Of a stretch of 31,858 nt of DNA, positions 14,964 through 23,057 are shown piece by piece; position 1 is the stretch's first letter; every line of letters begins with the position of its first letter. Source of the stretch: CAZOKH01 sp964580315. Lineage in GTDB: Bacteria > Chloroflexota > Anaerolineae > Anaerolineales > Anaerolineaceae. The notes under the pieces are model-generated. The model saw only the letters and a list, made by a program, of their open reading frames with translations. It did no database searches and was not told where the DNA came from. The position numbers and the translations under genes were made by a program. The stretch spans positions 1 to 31,858 of the forward strand of contig CAZOKH010000040.1 in the NCBI GenBank assembly GCA_964580315.1. Reading direction: 5' to 3'.

Positions 14964-15527
14964 ATGATGACCAATACTGAAATTGCCCTGTTGGGACTTT
15001 TGACAGAAAGCCCAAAGCACGGCTATCAAATTGAACAGGATATTGAAATGCGCGGCATGCGCGAATGGACAGAGATTGGATTTTCGTCGATCTATTACCT
15101 GCTGAAGAAAGCAGAAGCAGGCGGCTGGGTGACGGTTGACGTACAAGAGGGGGGCAACAGACCCGCCCGAAAGGTATTCAGTCTGACGAAGGCGGGTTTT
15201 CATGCCCTGCATGATGCGGTTTATCAGCGGCTAGCTCAACCGCGTTTTCGCAGCAGCGACCTGGAGTTGGCGCTTTCTTACCTTGCTTTGTTGACCAGGG
15301 ATGAATGCCTGGAGGCGGTGGAACGCCATAAGATGGACATGGTTGCGCGCCTGGATCAATTGAAACAAAAACGGCAGGCTGATCGCAATCAAGGGATTCC
15401 GGTTAATGTGGAATGGTTATTTGATTACAGCATAACCAATATCCAGAATGAATTGAACTGGATCACTCGTTTTCAAGAACACCTGCGCAAAGAGAAACAA
15501 ACCGGAATGGAGAAAGAAAATGGCTGA
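14964..15527 (+). CDS. PadR-family transcriptional regulator
   Basis: A protein of about 187 residues. The N-terminal winged helix is typical of PadR: EIALLGLLTESPKHGYQIEQDIE, then WTEIGFSSIYYLLKKAEAGGWV and the wing with ARKVFSLTKAGFHAL. The C-terminal half is an alpha-helical dimerisation domain (about residues 100-180), the longer PadR subfamily-1 form related to Vir_act_alpha_C. Starts at GTG 14961, ATG 14964 or ATG 14967 cannot be separated, as no strong RBS is visible. It overlaps the GyrI-like gene by eight bases, so the two are co-expressed. PadR proteins usually repress efflux or stress genes in response to small hydrophobic compounds. The partner here is a ligand-binding protein rather than a pump. 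Confidence 0.9.
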   Translation: MMTNTEIALLGLLTESPKHGYQIEQDIEMRGMREWTEIGFSSIYYLLKKAEAGGWVTVDVQEGGNRPARKVFSLTKAGFHALHDAVYQRLAQPRFRSSDLELALSYLALLTRDECLEAVERHKMDMVARLDQLKQKRQADRNQGIPVNVEWLFDYSITNIQNELNWITRFQEHLRKEKQTGMEKENG

Positions 15528-16146
15528 AAAACTGGATTTGACTGCCGAACAGAAATTACTTTATTTCCCGGGCGCAAAGACACCGGTTATCTGTGAAGTG
15601 CCGCAAATGCAATTCTTGATGATTGACGGCAAGGGCAGCCCAAACACCTCTCAGCAGTACAAAGACGCGGTCTCGGCGCTGTATGCCCTGTCTTACACAC
15701 TCAAGTTTGACGTGAAGAAGCAAAAAGGCGTTGATTACCGGGTGATGCCCCTGGAAGGCTTGTGGTGGGGAACCCCGCAGGGGCAGTTGGTCTTTGAAGA
15801 AGCAGACAAGGAAAACTGGAGCTGGATTTCGATGATCCGCCAACCAGATTTTATCACTCCTGAAATGCTGGAGGCTGCCCGGGTGGAAGCATTCAAGAAG
15901 AAGGGGATTGAAGCCATTAACCAGGTTCGGCTGGAATCATTTGCAGAAGGCCTGGTGGTGCAGATTATGCACATCGGCCCATTCACAACCGAACCGCCGA
16001 CCGTGGGACGTATGCATGCCTTTGCTTATGAGCAGGGATATCAACTGTGCGGCAAACACCACGAGGTGTATTTGTCTGACCCGAATCGCACCGCGCCTGA
16101 AAAATTAAAAACGGTTCTGCGCCACCCGATTGAAAAGGCGGTTTAA
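15520..16146 (+). CDS. GyrI-like small-molecule-binding domain protein (COG4832)
   Basis: A 208-residue stand-alone GyrI-like/SOUL-type domain. Diagnostic stretches are LYFPGAKTPVICEVPQMQFL, MIDGKGSPNTSQQYKDAVSA, LYALSYTLKFDVKK and YRVMPLEGLWWG, followed by LVVQIMHIGPFTTEPPTV and a YLSDPNRTAPEKLKTVLRHP tail. Family members bind diverse hydrophobic or cationic compounds, and some hydrolyse them. The Glu in MPLEGLWW is the residue usually placed in the ligand pocket. Overlap with padR implies a joint response: the regulator senses a compound and this protein sequesters or degrades it (inference). It runs tail-to-tail with the PBP-like gene with 25 bases between stops. Confidence 0.88.
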   Translation: MAEKLDLTAEQKLLYFPGAKTPVICEVPQMQFLMIDGKGSPNTSQQYKDAVSALYALSYTLKFDVKKQKGVDYRVMPLEGLWWGTPQGQLVFEEADKENWSWISMIRQPDFITPEMLEAARVEAFKKKGIEAINQVRLESFAEGLVVQIMHIGPFTTEPPTVGRMHAFAYEQGYQLCGKHHEVYLSDPNRTAPEKLKTVLRHPIEKAV

Positions 16147-16171
16147 GCAGGTTGCAAGCTGAAACCGGAGT

Positions 16172-19030
16172 TTATTGGATCGTGATCTGGACGGGTGAAG
16201 ACTCAGCAGCGTTGCCCGCCGTGTCGTAGGCGCGCACTGACAGGCTGTGTTTGCCCTGCTCAGGTTGCCAGAAATAATTGTGGGGGGCTTGCAGGGTTTC
16301 AGCCTCGACCTCGCCGTCGATCAGCCATTCCACTTTGCTTACACCGGCTGCGTCTTGAACTTCGGCCTGCATTAAAACGGATGTTTCGCTTGAAATTTCA
16401 GCGCCATCCAGAGGAGAAACCAGGGTAACCTGCGGGGGGGTGTTATCGACCGTCAGTTGGATGATGGCGTTTTCAATGCGTTGGTCCTGCCGGGTGACGG
16501 ACAGGCGCAAGGCATACAGGCCGTCTTTGCCGGTATCCCATTCTCCCAACACGCCATTTGTAACTGGTGCAGTTTGTTGGCCGCCGATTTCCGTCCACGT
16601 GCGCGGATTAAGTCCTTCACCCACCTGCAACCGGTAGGATGAAAAACCATCTCCGGCGGCGCTGCCCTGGATGATCACTTTGCGGTTCACGTACGACAGC
16701 GACTGCGGGCTGGAAATGCGCACGTCGGAGGTCATGGGCGGCGCCTGAATCAGGTCGTAATCGGTGGGGGCAATGGGCAGTCCACTGGCGCGTGCCCAAT
16801 CGCGAGCCGGCTCGGGTATGCTGAGATAGGTGCGTTCTTCGACCAGTTCAAGAGGGGTAAAAACAGTTGCCAGGCGGTTGGTTTCACGGTTGACGGAAAC
16901 CACCTGGTATAAATTGTCATAGGCGGTGGGTTCGTTGCCGGAGAGAAAGACTTCTTTCACCACGTTTGGACAATCAACAGTGGGCAGCAAGCCGGAGGGA
17001 TCGCACACATCAAGGTTGACCACGCCGTTGGGAAGGCTCCAATCAGAGGCTGGTTGGTTTTGAAGACCGTACTGGATGATTGCCTGCCACAGGCCGGCAG
17101 TCCAACGCGGGTTGACTGCCGTATATTCTTCTTCAATTTGCGGGTAGCCGATCCACGTGACCAGTGAAACCTGTGGGACATAACCGGCAGTCCAACTCTG
17201 GGTTCCATTTTCTGCCTGCCCAAATTTTACCCCTGCCGGCCGGCCAATTTCCAGCGGGTTGGGATATCCCAGGCTTGCACGGCGGGCGTTCTCATCACTT
17301 AAGATGTGGTGAACCAGGTAAGCCAGCGATTGGCTGAGCACTGCCTGGGATTGCGGCTGCGGGGCCGACCAGATTTCATTTCCATCGCGGTCAGCAATCG
17401 AGAGGATCATTAGCGGGGCGATGTTTCCATTTTGTTCCCTGATTCCAATTTGTTCGCCCAGGTTGGCAAAAATATTGTACGCCCAGCCAAGTTCCAGCGG
17501 ATTAAGTTCTCCGCCCTGGAAGAGCACGCTGGCATCAGCCTGCTGGTTTGCAAGGCTGGTGAAGCCCAGCGGTTCCAAAAGCCGCCAGATGTTTTGCGGC
17601 CCAACCTGGATCATAACCTGGGCGAGGGGCAGAATGTAGTCGTTGGCCAGCGCGGTGCGCAGCCGCAGCGCGCCGTGAGATTCGCCATCCGGGTTCTGAT
17701 AGGAAGACAGTGAAGCATCCAGCATGCCGGGCGCATCCCACACCAGGCTGGAGGGATTGAAACTGCGGGAAAAGGCAGTGACGGCTACAAAAGGCGTGAG
17801 TAGCGAACCGGGTGAGTGCCGCTGAAGCATTTGTTCATTCCCCTGGTTGTCCAGGTCGCCAACCACGGCCAACACCTGCCCGGTTTTAACATCCAAGAGA
17901 ACTGCGCTGGCGCGTACTTCATCAGGAAGCAAGGATGTGCCGGGGGGCAAGGCTGGCAGCAAACGAGCCGCTTTACATTTTTCCTCATCGAGTGCATTGC
18001 CCCCCGTGAGGTGTTGGAGTTGAATCTGGGCAGTGCAGCGCGCCTGCACTTGCAGGTCATAATTCATGCTGGTGCGAATGATCAACCCGCCGCGTTCCAC
18101 ACGCTGGCGTCCCAATTGATCATAAGCCTGCTGCAGCGCCAGGCGTGTGAACGCCGGCGCAATTGATTCGGGAAAATCGGCGTTTTCCTGGAGGGTCATC
18201 TTTTCTTCCAGGCCGGTGTTCAATTCTTGCTGGCTAATGATGCCGCTTTCAGCGAACTGGCGCAGCAACTGGTCGCGGTTTTCGAGGGCGGCGGCCGGTG
18301 AATCGAGGGGGTTGAGGGCAGGCGTGCGGGAACTGGCAATTAACAGGGCTGATTCAGATATGGTGAGCTGGCTGACTGGCCTGTCCAGGAACAGGCGGGC
18401 GGCAGCGGGAGTGCCATAAGCCTGATGACCGTAATCCAGGCTGTTGAGATACCATTCAAGAATTTGTGAACGTCCAAACCTGGCTGTCAATTGCTGCGCT
18501 AGCAAGCGCATGCGCAGCGCCCGCCGCAGGCTGTTGGGTTCCTGTTCCAGCAGCAGGCTGGATGCCAGGTGTTCGGCAATGGTTGACGGCTGGGAGGCGG
18601 TTAGCTTTTGCCAGTTGACGCCGCTGCTCTGCCAGAAATCGGGCTGCATGGAACTCACGGTCAACCTGACCAGTTGAGTGGAAATGAAATCGGGCTGCTG
18701 CGGGTCAATGGGTAAAATTTCCCGCTGCCAGCCGGGAATTTCCATGCGGTAAATTTCGTGTTCGCCGCTGCTGTCGGTCAAAACGGTGGGGTTTAGAATC
18801 TTGCCGTTGACCGGGTTTAGCAGCAGCGGAATGGCATCCAGCGAGGGCAGATCGGATACCAACCCGGCATACAGGTAAGCCGCCATCAAGAATGACGCCA
18901 CTCCCAGGATGGTTAGGACTGCTCCAATTCCTTCCAGCAGGTACCGGGCGCTCTGCCGGGCAGAAGTTGCCCTGGCATTGCGCTGGTTTTTTCTGATTTT
19001 TACCAGGTTGAGAACATGAAGTATTCTCAA
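16172..19030 (-). CDS. Class A PBP-like protein with degraded active sites and C-terminal Ig-like domain
   Basis: About 952 residues: one TM helix (33-55), a GT51 transglycosylase-like domain (about 85-255), a transpeptidase-like domain (about 370-690) and Ig-like modules at the C-terminus (NTPPQVTLVSPLDGAEI to the end). The fold markers remain (GVNW, STIAEHLASSL, QILEWYLN, YGTPAAARLFL, SPGSLLTPFVAV), but catalysis should be lost. The EDxxF glutamate is Met128, the RKxKE glutamate is Met174, SxxK is Ser409-Leu-Leu-Thr412, SxN is Asn-Asp-Tyr (463-465) and KTG is Lys-Phe-Gly (602-604). The TTG at 19030 is chosen because GAGG precedes it and it follows the upstream stop by 11 bases. The frame is open further, but inside the TPR gene. 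A scaffold or regulatory role in cell-wall assembly is inference. Confidence 0.82.
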   Translation of the reverse strand: MRILHVLNLVKIRKNQRNARATSARQSARYLLEGIGAVLTILGVASFLMAAYLYAGLVSDLPSLDAIPLLLNPVNGKILNPTVLTDSSGEHEIYRMEIPGWQREILPIDPQQPDFISTQLVRLTVSSMQPDFWQSSGVNWQKLTASQPSTIAEHLASSLLLEQEPNSLRRALRMRLLAQQLTARFGRSQILEWYLNSLDYGHQAYGTPAAARLFLDRPVSQLTISESALLIASSRTPALNPLDSPAAALENRDQLLRQFAESGIISQQELNTGLEEKMTLQENADFPESIAPAFTRLALQQAYDQLGRQRVERGGLIIRTSMNYDLQVQARCTAQIQLQHLTGGNALDEEKCKAARLLPALPPGTSLLPDEVRASAVLLDVKTGQVLAVVGDLDNQGNEQMLQRHSPGSLLTPFVAVTAFSRSFNPSSLVWDAPGMLDASLSSYQNPDGESHGALRLRTALANDYILPLAQVMIQVGPQNIWRLLEPLGFTSLANQQADASVLFQGGELNPLELGWAYNIFANLGEQIGIREQNGNIAPLMILSIADRDGNEIWSAPQPQSQAVLSQSLAYLVHHILSDENARRASLGYPNPLEIGRPAGVKFGQAENGTQSWTAGYVPQVSLVTWIGYPQIEEEYTAVNPRWTAGLWQAIIQYGLQNQPASDWSLPNGVVNLDVCDPSGLLPTVDCPNVVKEVFLSGNEPTAYDNLYQVVSVNRETNRLATVFTPLELVEERTYLSIPEPARDWARASGLPIAPTDYDLIQAPPMTSDVRISSPQSLSYVNRKVIIQGSAAGDGFSSYRLQVGEGLNPRTWTEIGGQQTAPVTNGVLGEWDTGKDGLYALRLSVTRQDQRIENAIIQLTVDNTPPQVTLVSPLDGAEISSETSVLMQAEVQDAAGVSKVEWLIDGEVEAETLQAPHNYFWQPEQGKHSLSVRAYDTAGNAAESSPVQITIQ

Positions 19031-19041
19031 AACGCGCCTCT

Positions 19042-20883
19042 TCAGGGTGTGGCGGAAGGATTGGGTGAGAGCGTAATTGCCTGTGAGGGCGAGGCAGTGG
19101 TTTTTTGACCGGGCAGCGGTGTGGAAGTGCGGGTTGGCCAGCGGGTTTGTGTGGAGGTGGGCGTGACCGGGGTGCGGGTGGGGGTGATAATGTCGGCTAT
19201 GCGGTCTGCAGCCATCTCCAGCCATTCGGCCTGCACCTGGCTGGCAGGCAAGGCTTCCAGCGCCTGCCAATCACGCAGCGCGGCGGTTGCCTTGTCCAGT
19301 TGTTCCAGGCACTGGGCGCGCCAATAAAAGACCACTGCCTTTTGCGCGCTGTCAGATGCCAGACCCTCGGCAACGCTGAGCTGTTGATAGGCATTTCCGG
19401 GTGCTTCTGCCTGGAAAAAAGCAATGCCCAGGTCGGCAGAGGCCTCAAAAGTGCGCGGGGCATAGGTGAGGGCGGCGTTTAGATCGGCGGCGGCTTTTTC
19501 CTTTTGGCCGGTTTCCAGGAAAAGAAGGGCGCGTTGATATAAGGCGTCAAATTGGCGGCTGTCAATGCTCAAAGAACGGGTATAGGCGTCAATGGCTTTG
19601 TCTGTTTGCCCCAGCGCCTGGTGTGCCTGCCCCAACCAGAAGAGCGCTTCAATATCCTGGGTATTCCCTTGCGTGTAGGCTTGCAGGGCATTGACCGCCT
19701 CTTGCGGTTCGTCCAATTCCAGGGCGGCTTGAGCCATCAGGCGGTAAGCGGCGAGTTCGGTCAAGTCGAGTTGATTGGCGCGCCGGGCTTCGGGCAGGGC
19801 ATCGGCCGGGCGCTGAGCCTGGAGCAAGGCAGCCGCCCGCAGCAGGTGAAACCGGGTGGATTCTTGAGCCTGGACTGAAATTGTATCCAGCACTTGCAGG
19901 GCAGCATCGGCATTGTCATCGATCAATTCCAGGTTGGCCAGTTCCAGGGCTGCGCCCACGAACTGCCCATCCAATTGCAGTGCGGTGGTTAAATCCTGGC
20001 GGGCATCTGCCAGGCGGGGGGAGGTTTGCTGCATGCGCGCCCTGGCGCGCCCGTAGTAAGCAGGCGCAAAATTGGGGTCGCTGCCGATGAGCGCCGAAAA
20101 ACGGTAGAGCGCCTGATCGAGATTACCCTGCTGCAAATAGGCGTCGGCAATGTGATATTGCAAATCGGGGGCGTCCGGCTCCAGGTCGGCAGCCTGCTGC
20201 AGGTAAGTGATGGCTTCATCCCACCGGCCTTCCTGCTCAGCACGCAGGGCGGCCCGGTAAGCCTCGCTGCGCGGATGAGGCGTGTTGATGTAAACAGCGG
20301 TTGGGGTGTAGGTGGCTTTTAAGGCTGCCCAGGGAGGTGTGGGAATATCAGAAGTGGGTGAGGGTGTGATTTCCAATGTTGCGGAAGTTTGCTCGGAAAC
20401 GGTGGGAAATTTTAGCCCCGGTGTGGGGGCAAACAGGAATGACAGGAACGAGCGGCGCAACCAGCGTGTGCCGAACAATCCCACCGCAATCAGTGCAACG
20501 ATCAGGATTAAGCCGCCAGCGGCAATGCCCATGCGGATAAGCGAGCTGCGGCGGTTTTCGGCTGCATCCTGGGCAATTTGCGGGCTTTTCCAATTTTTAT
20601 AAAAGGTGTGAAGAGGGATGGATAAATTCTTTTCCGGGGGGAGTTGACCTTCCAGAATCAAGCCGCGGCGCGCCATGCTGTTTTTAGGGTCAATGCGCAA
20701 AGCCTCGTTCAGGCAAAAGATGCGCTCTTTGGATGTGTTGACCGTGGCGCTCATCCATAACCAGTAATCGGCTTTGCCGGGTTGAATTTTTAGCAAGCGC
20801 GCCAGCAAGTCGCGGGCGCGATCCTGGTCGCCATCGGCCAGTGCAGTGCGGGCTTCTTGAAACATGCTCTCTTCGGGATTCAT
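19042..20883 (-). CDS. TPR-repeat membrane protein, operon partner of the PBP-like protein
   Basis: A 613-residue protein. Residues 1-75 form a cytoplasmic helical-repeat segment (EARTALADGDQDRARDLLAR). A single TM helix follows at about 116-137. Outside the membrane is a long array of TPR units (about 180-570; for example AYRAALRAEQEGRWDEAITY, then DLQYHIADAYLQQGNLDQA and ALFWLGQAHQALGQTDKAID). The tail is a Thr/Pro-rich sequence (TPTRTPVTPTSTQTRWPTRT) ending in SATP. TPR domains mediate protein-protein contacts, so this is a plausible membrane scaffold. The gene ends 11 bases before the predicted start of the PBP-like gene, so the products are likely made together and may interact (inference). 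It is divergent from the LysM lipoprotein gene. Confidence 0.85.
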   Translation of the reverse strand: MNPEESMFQEARTALADGDQDRARDLLARLLKIQPGKADYWLWMSATVNTSKERIFCLNEALRIDPKNSMARRGLILEGQLPPEKNLSIPLHTFYKNWKSPQIAQDAAENRRSSLIRMGIAAGGLILIVALIAVGLFGTRWLRRSFLSFLFAPTPGLKFPTVSEQTSATLEITPSPTSDIPTPPWAALKATYTPTAVYINTPHPRSEAYRAALRAEQEGRWDEAITYLQQAADLEPDAPDLQYHIADAYLQQGNLDQALYRFSALIGSDPNFAPAYYGRARARMQQTSPRLADARQDLTTALQLDGQFVGAALELANLELIDDNADAALQVLDTISVQAQESTRFHLLRAAALLQAQRPADALPEARRANQLDLTELAAYRLMAQAALELDEPQEAVNALQAYTQGNTQDIEALFWLGQAHQALGQTDKAIDAYTRSLSIDSRQFDALYQRALLFLETGQKEKAAADLNAALTYAPRTFEASADLGIAFFQAEAPGNAYQQLSVAEGLASDSAQKAVVFYWRAQCLEQLDKATAALRDWQALEALPASQVQAEWLEMAADRIADIITPTRTPVTPTSTQTRWPTRTSTPLPGQKTTASPSQAITLSPNPSATP

Positions 20884-20935
20884 GATTTGAGTTTAACACA
20901 GCCTGCATGGTGAAGCAAGGCAGCCTGACCCCTCA

Positions 20936-20944
20936 TGTTATAAT
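20936..20944 (+). promoter_or_regulatory. Extended -10 promoter, predicted leaderless start for the LysM lipoprotein
   Basis: TGT followed by consensus TATAAT (20939-20944). The ATG at 20951 begins only six bases after the -10 box, so the transcript should start at the start codon. No -35 box is apparent, as expected for an extended -10 promoter. Confidence 0.6.
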
Positions 20945-20950
20945 CGCCAC

Positions 20951-21937
20951 ATGCCGCGATTTCTTAACAAAACCGCACGATGGATAACCCTGGGAATTGT
21001 AATCCTTTCAGCCTGCGCACCGGCGCCGCCGTTGACACCCACCCCCCGGCCGTCGGCGGTTGCTTTAACGGTTTACACGACTCCTGTTCCCACAGCCACA
21101 CTTGAATTAGCGGAAGAAAACCCGGCCGAATTGCCGCCGGAACCCACGGCGACACCCCGTACGCACACCATTAAAAAGGGCGAGGACCTGGGGGGAATCG
21201 CATACACCTATCGGGTTTCCTTGACCGCGTTGATGGCAGCCAACCCTGATGTAAATCCCTATGCGTTGAGTGTTGGGCAAGTGTTGGTCATTCCACCTTC
21301 ATCTGAAGAATCTTCTGAGGGCGAGGGGGATGACGGCATTCCTTCGCCAACACCAGTGGCGTTGGAAGTGGACAGTCCCCAGTGTTACGCATCCAGCGAC
21401 GGCGGGGTGTGGTGTTTTTCAATGGTGTACAATCCTTCACCGTCGCCAGTCGAAGGGGTGACCGCAAGCGTGCGCCTCACCGGGAAAGATGAGGATGAAA
21501 TTTTCACTGAGACAGCGGTGACGCCCTTGAACTTGCTGCCGGCCGGCGGAAAATTACCTTTGAGCGTCTATTTTCAGGCACCGGCTCCCGGCGGAAATTT
21601 GCGTGCCAGCATCCAGTTGCTGACAGCTTTGCCCTCAGCCGGGCAGGAAGAAAATTACCTGCCGCTCGGGGTGGAATTGGACCGTACCGAAATTTCTACC
21701 AATGGTTTAAGCGCTGCGGCTCAAGTTACCCTGACCTTAAAAGAGGGTGATCCAAAAGAAACGGAAGTGTGGGTGGCTGTTACGGCTTTTGACGCCAGGG
21801 GGAAAATTGTTGGTATGCGAAAATATGTTGAAAATGCGAAACTGGCAACTGACAGTTCCAAAACCATTCCGGTGCAAGTGTTCAGCAGCGGCGACCGGAT
21901 TGAAAGCCTGCAAGTTGCGGCTGAAGCCAGGAAGTAA
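20951..21937 (+). CDS. LysM-domain lipoprotein
   Basis: A 328-residue exported lipoprotein. The signal sequence ends in the lipobox LSAC (Cys22), followed by a Thr/Pro-rich linker. One LysM domain spans about residues 72-115 (THTIKKGEDLGGIAYTYRVS through VLVIPP). The remaining 200 residues look like two beta-sandwich modules (QCYASSDGGVWCFSMVYNPS and GLSAAAQVTLTLKEGDP), similar to FxLYD-type domains. LysM binds N-acetylglucosamine polymers such as peptidoglycan, so the protein likely links membrane and wall. No RBS is present; see the promoter entry for the leaderless start. It is divergent from the TPR/PBP-like unit, which also concerns the cell envelope. Its stop lies nine bases from the convergent lipoprotein gene. 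Confidence 0.85.
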   Translation: MPRFLNKTARWITLGIVILSACAPAPPLTPTPRPSAVALTVYTTPVPTATLELAEENPAELPPEPTATPRTHTIKKGEDLGGIAYTYRVSLTALMAANPDVNPYALSVGQVLVIPPSSEESSEGEGDDGIPSPTPVALEVDSPQCYASSDGGVWCFSMVYNPSPSPVEGVTASVRLTGKDEDEIFTETAVTPLNLLPAGGKLPLSVYFQAPAPGGNLRASIQLLTALPSAGQEENYLPLGVELDRTEISTNGLSAAAQVTLTLKEGDPKETEVWVAVTAFDARGKIVGMRKYVENAKLATDSSKTIPVQVFSSGDRIESLQVAAEARK

Positions 21938-21946
21938 AGCCTGCTG

Positions 21947-22900
21947 CTATGTTGGACTGGCAACATCCCAGATGATATAGGTTTCGTAAGCGCATACCGG
22001 ATTGCCGGATGAATTGTTCAGGCATACCTGGTAACTGATTAAGTTGCCCACTTCAACACCCGGCATGGGAGGCACTGTGAGACTGGCGCGTCCTTGTGAA
22101 TCGGTGGGGGAGGTAATGTAGGTAAATTCTTCACCGGAAGGGGTAGCCAGCACCACCCTGGCTTCCACATTGGGCACAGGCGTCTCAGCGCCATTTTGAA
22201 AAACATAGACATGAATGGTTTGCGATTCGGAAGGCGGAAGTTGCACCTGCTCTTCGCTCACCTGGATCAGCAGCCCGTCGGGGGTGATGTTTGTATTCAT
22301 GCCCGATTGTTCCAGCCAGCGTTCTCCCAGTCTAACCGGCGTTACCTTGTTTTCTTCCGGCGCCTCGGGATGAAATTCGAGACAATAATTCTCAAAACAC
22401 TGACAGGCGATTTTTTCCTGTTCGAATATGGTGGTTTCTGAAATGGGATTTCCAGACAGCTCCAAGCCGCCGTGTGAGGAAATGTACTGGTCAAAAATCA
22501 TGGGAACGTGATATCCAAGCTCGCCCTGCACGGCGAGGAAGCGTACATTTTCTTCACCACCATGCAATTGCGGCCCTGGGTTGGTGGTCAGGTAGGCTGA
22601 TTCTTTGCCGATGGGCATGAGGTGAAAGTCGGCAGGGTTGGCGGGCGGGGCGGCAGCAACCACATTTTCAAAAACCTGCACCAGCATGCCGTCCTGGCTC
22701 AAAAATGATTCAGCTATGCGGTTGCCGCACAGGGAAGTGCTCAATTTGCTTTCGACAAAAGAAGCCAGATTGGGATTTTCTGCAGGAACTTCCTGCGCTT
22801 TGCTGCAAGCCGTCAGCGACGAAAGGAAAACCACTGCGATGACCAGCGTAATCCAAAATTTTTCCAGGTAGATCACTTTTTGAGTGGAAACGGATTTCAT
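21947..22900 (-). CDS. Lipoprotein with C-terminal Ig-like (Big_1-type) domain
   Basis: A lipoprotein of about 317 residues. The signal peptide is FWITLVIAVVFLSSLTAC, with lipid-modified Cys32. The middle part (about residues 50-200) contains Cys-rich segments (EKIACQCFENYCLEF) and repeats of a GELGYHVPMIFDQYISSHGG type. The final 100 residues read as an invasin-like Ig domain (VPNVEARVVLATPSGEEF, TDSQGRASLTVP). The start at 22900 is preferred over a longer frame from 22960 because AAGGG precedes it and a proper signal peptide follows. I do not recognise the central domain. A surface-exposed structural or adhesive role is inference. Confidence 0.72.
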   Translation of the reverse strand: MKSVSTQKVIYLEKFWITLVIAVVFLSSLTACSKAQEVPAENPNLASFVESKLSTSLCGNRIAESFLSQDGMLVQVFENVVAAAPPANPADFHLMPIGKESAYLTTNPGPQLHGGEENVRFLAVQGELGYHVPMIFDQYISSHGGLELSGNPISETTIFEQEKIACQCFENYCLEFHPEAPEENKVTPVRLGERWLEQSGMNTNITPDGLLIQVSEEQVQLPPSESQTIHVYVFQNGAETPVPNVEARVVLATPSGEEFTYITSPTDSQGRASLTVPPMPGVEVGNLISYQVCLNNSSGNPVCAYETYIIWDVASPT

Positions 22901-23022
22901 TGGTTTCCCTTTGGGAGATGAGATGATGCAGCATGCTAATGTACAGATATATGGTTGCAAGTATGGTGCCAGGGGGTGCGGACGCCATAATCAACTGCAA
23001 ATTTCGTTTTCTGACGGGAAGA

Positions 23023-23031
23023 TGGTAGAAT
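23023..23031 (+). promoter_or_regulatory. Extended -10 promoter for the SDR gene
   Basis: TGG-TAGAAT, identical to the element before the C39/TPR gene. Transcription should start near 23038, leaving a 20-nt leader with AGGGA (23042-23046) ahead of the ATG at 23058. Confidence 0.5.
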
Positions 23032-23057
23032 GATTCCATTCAGGGATTTTGTCATTG

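Noticed and set aside
19031..19270. 80-residue N-terminal extension of the PBP-like frame
   Set aside because: It lies inside the 3' end of the TPR gene, has a His/Pro/Ala-rich shadow composition, and the TM helix and RBS support a start near 19030.
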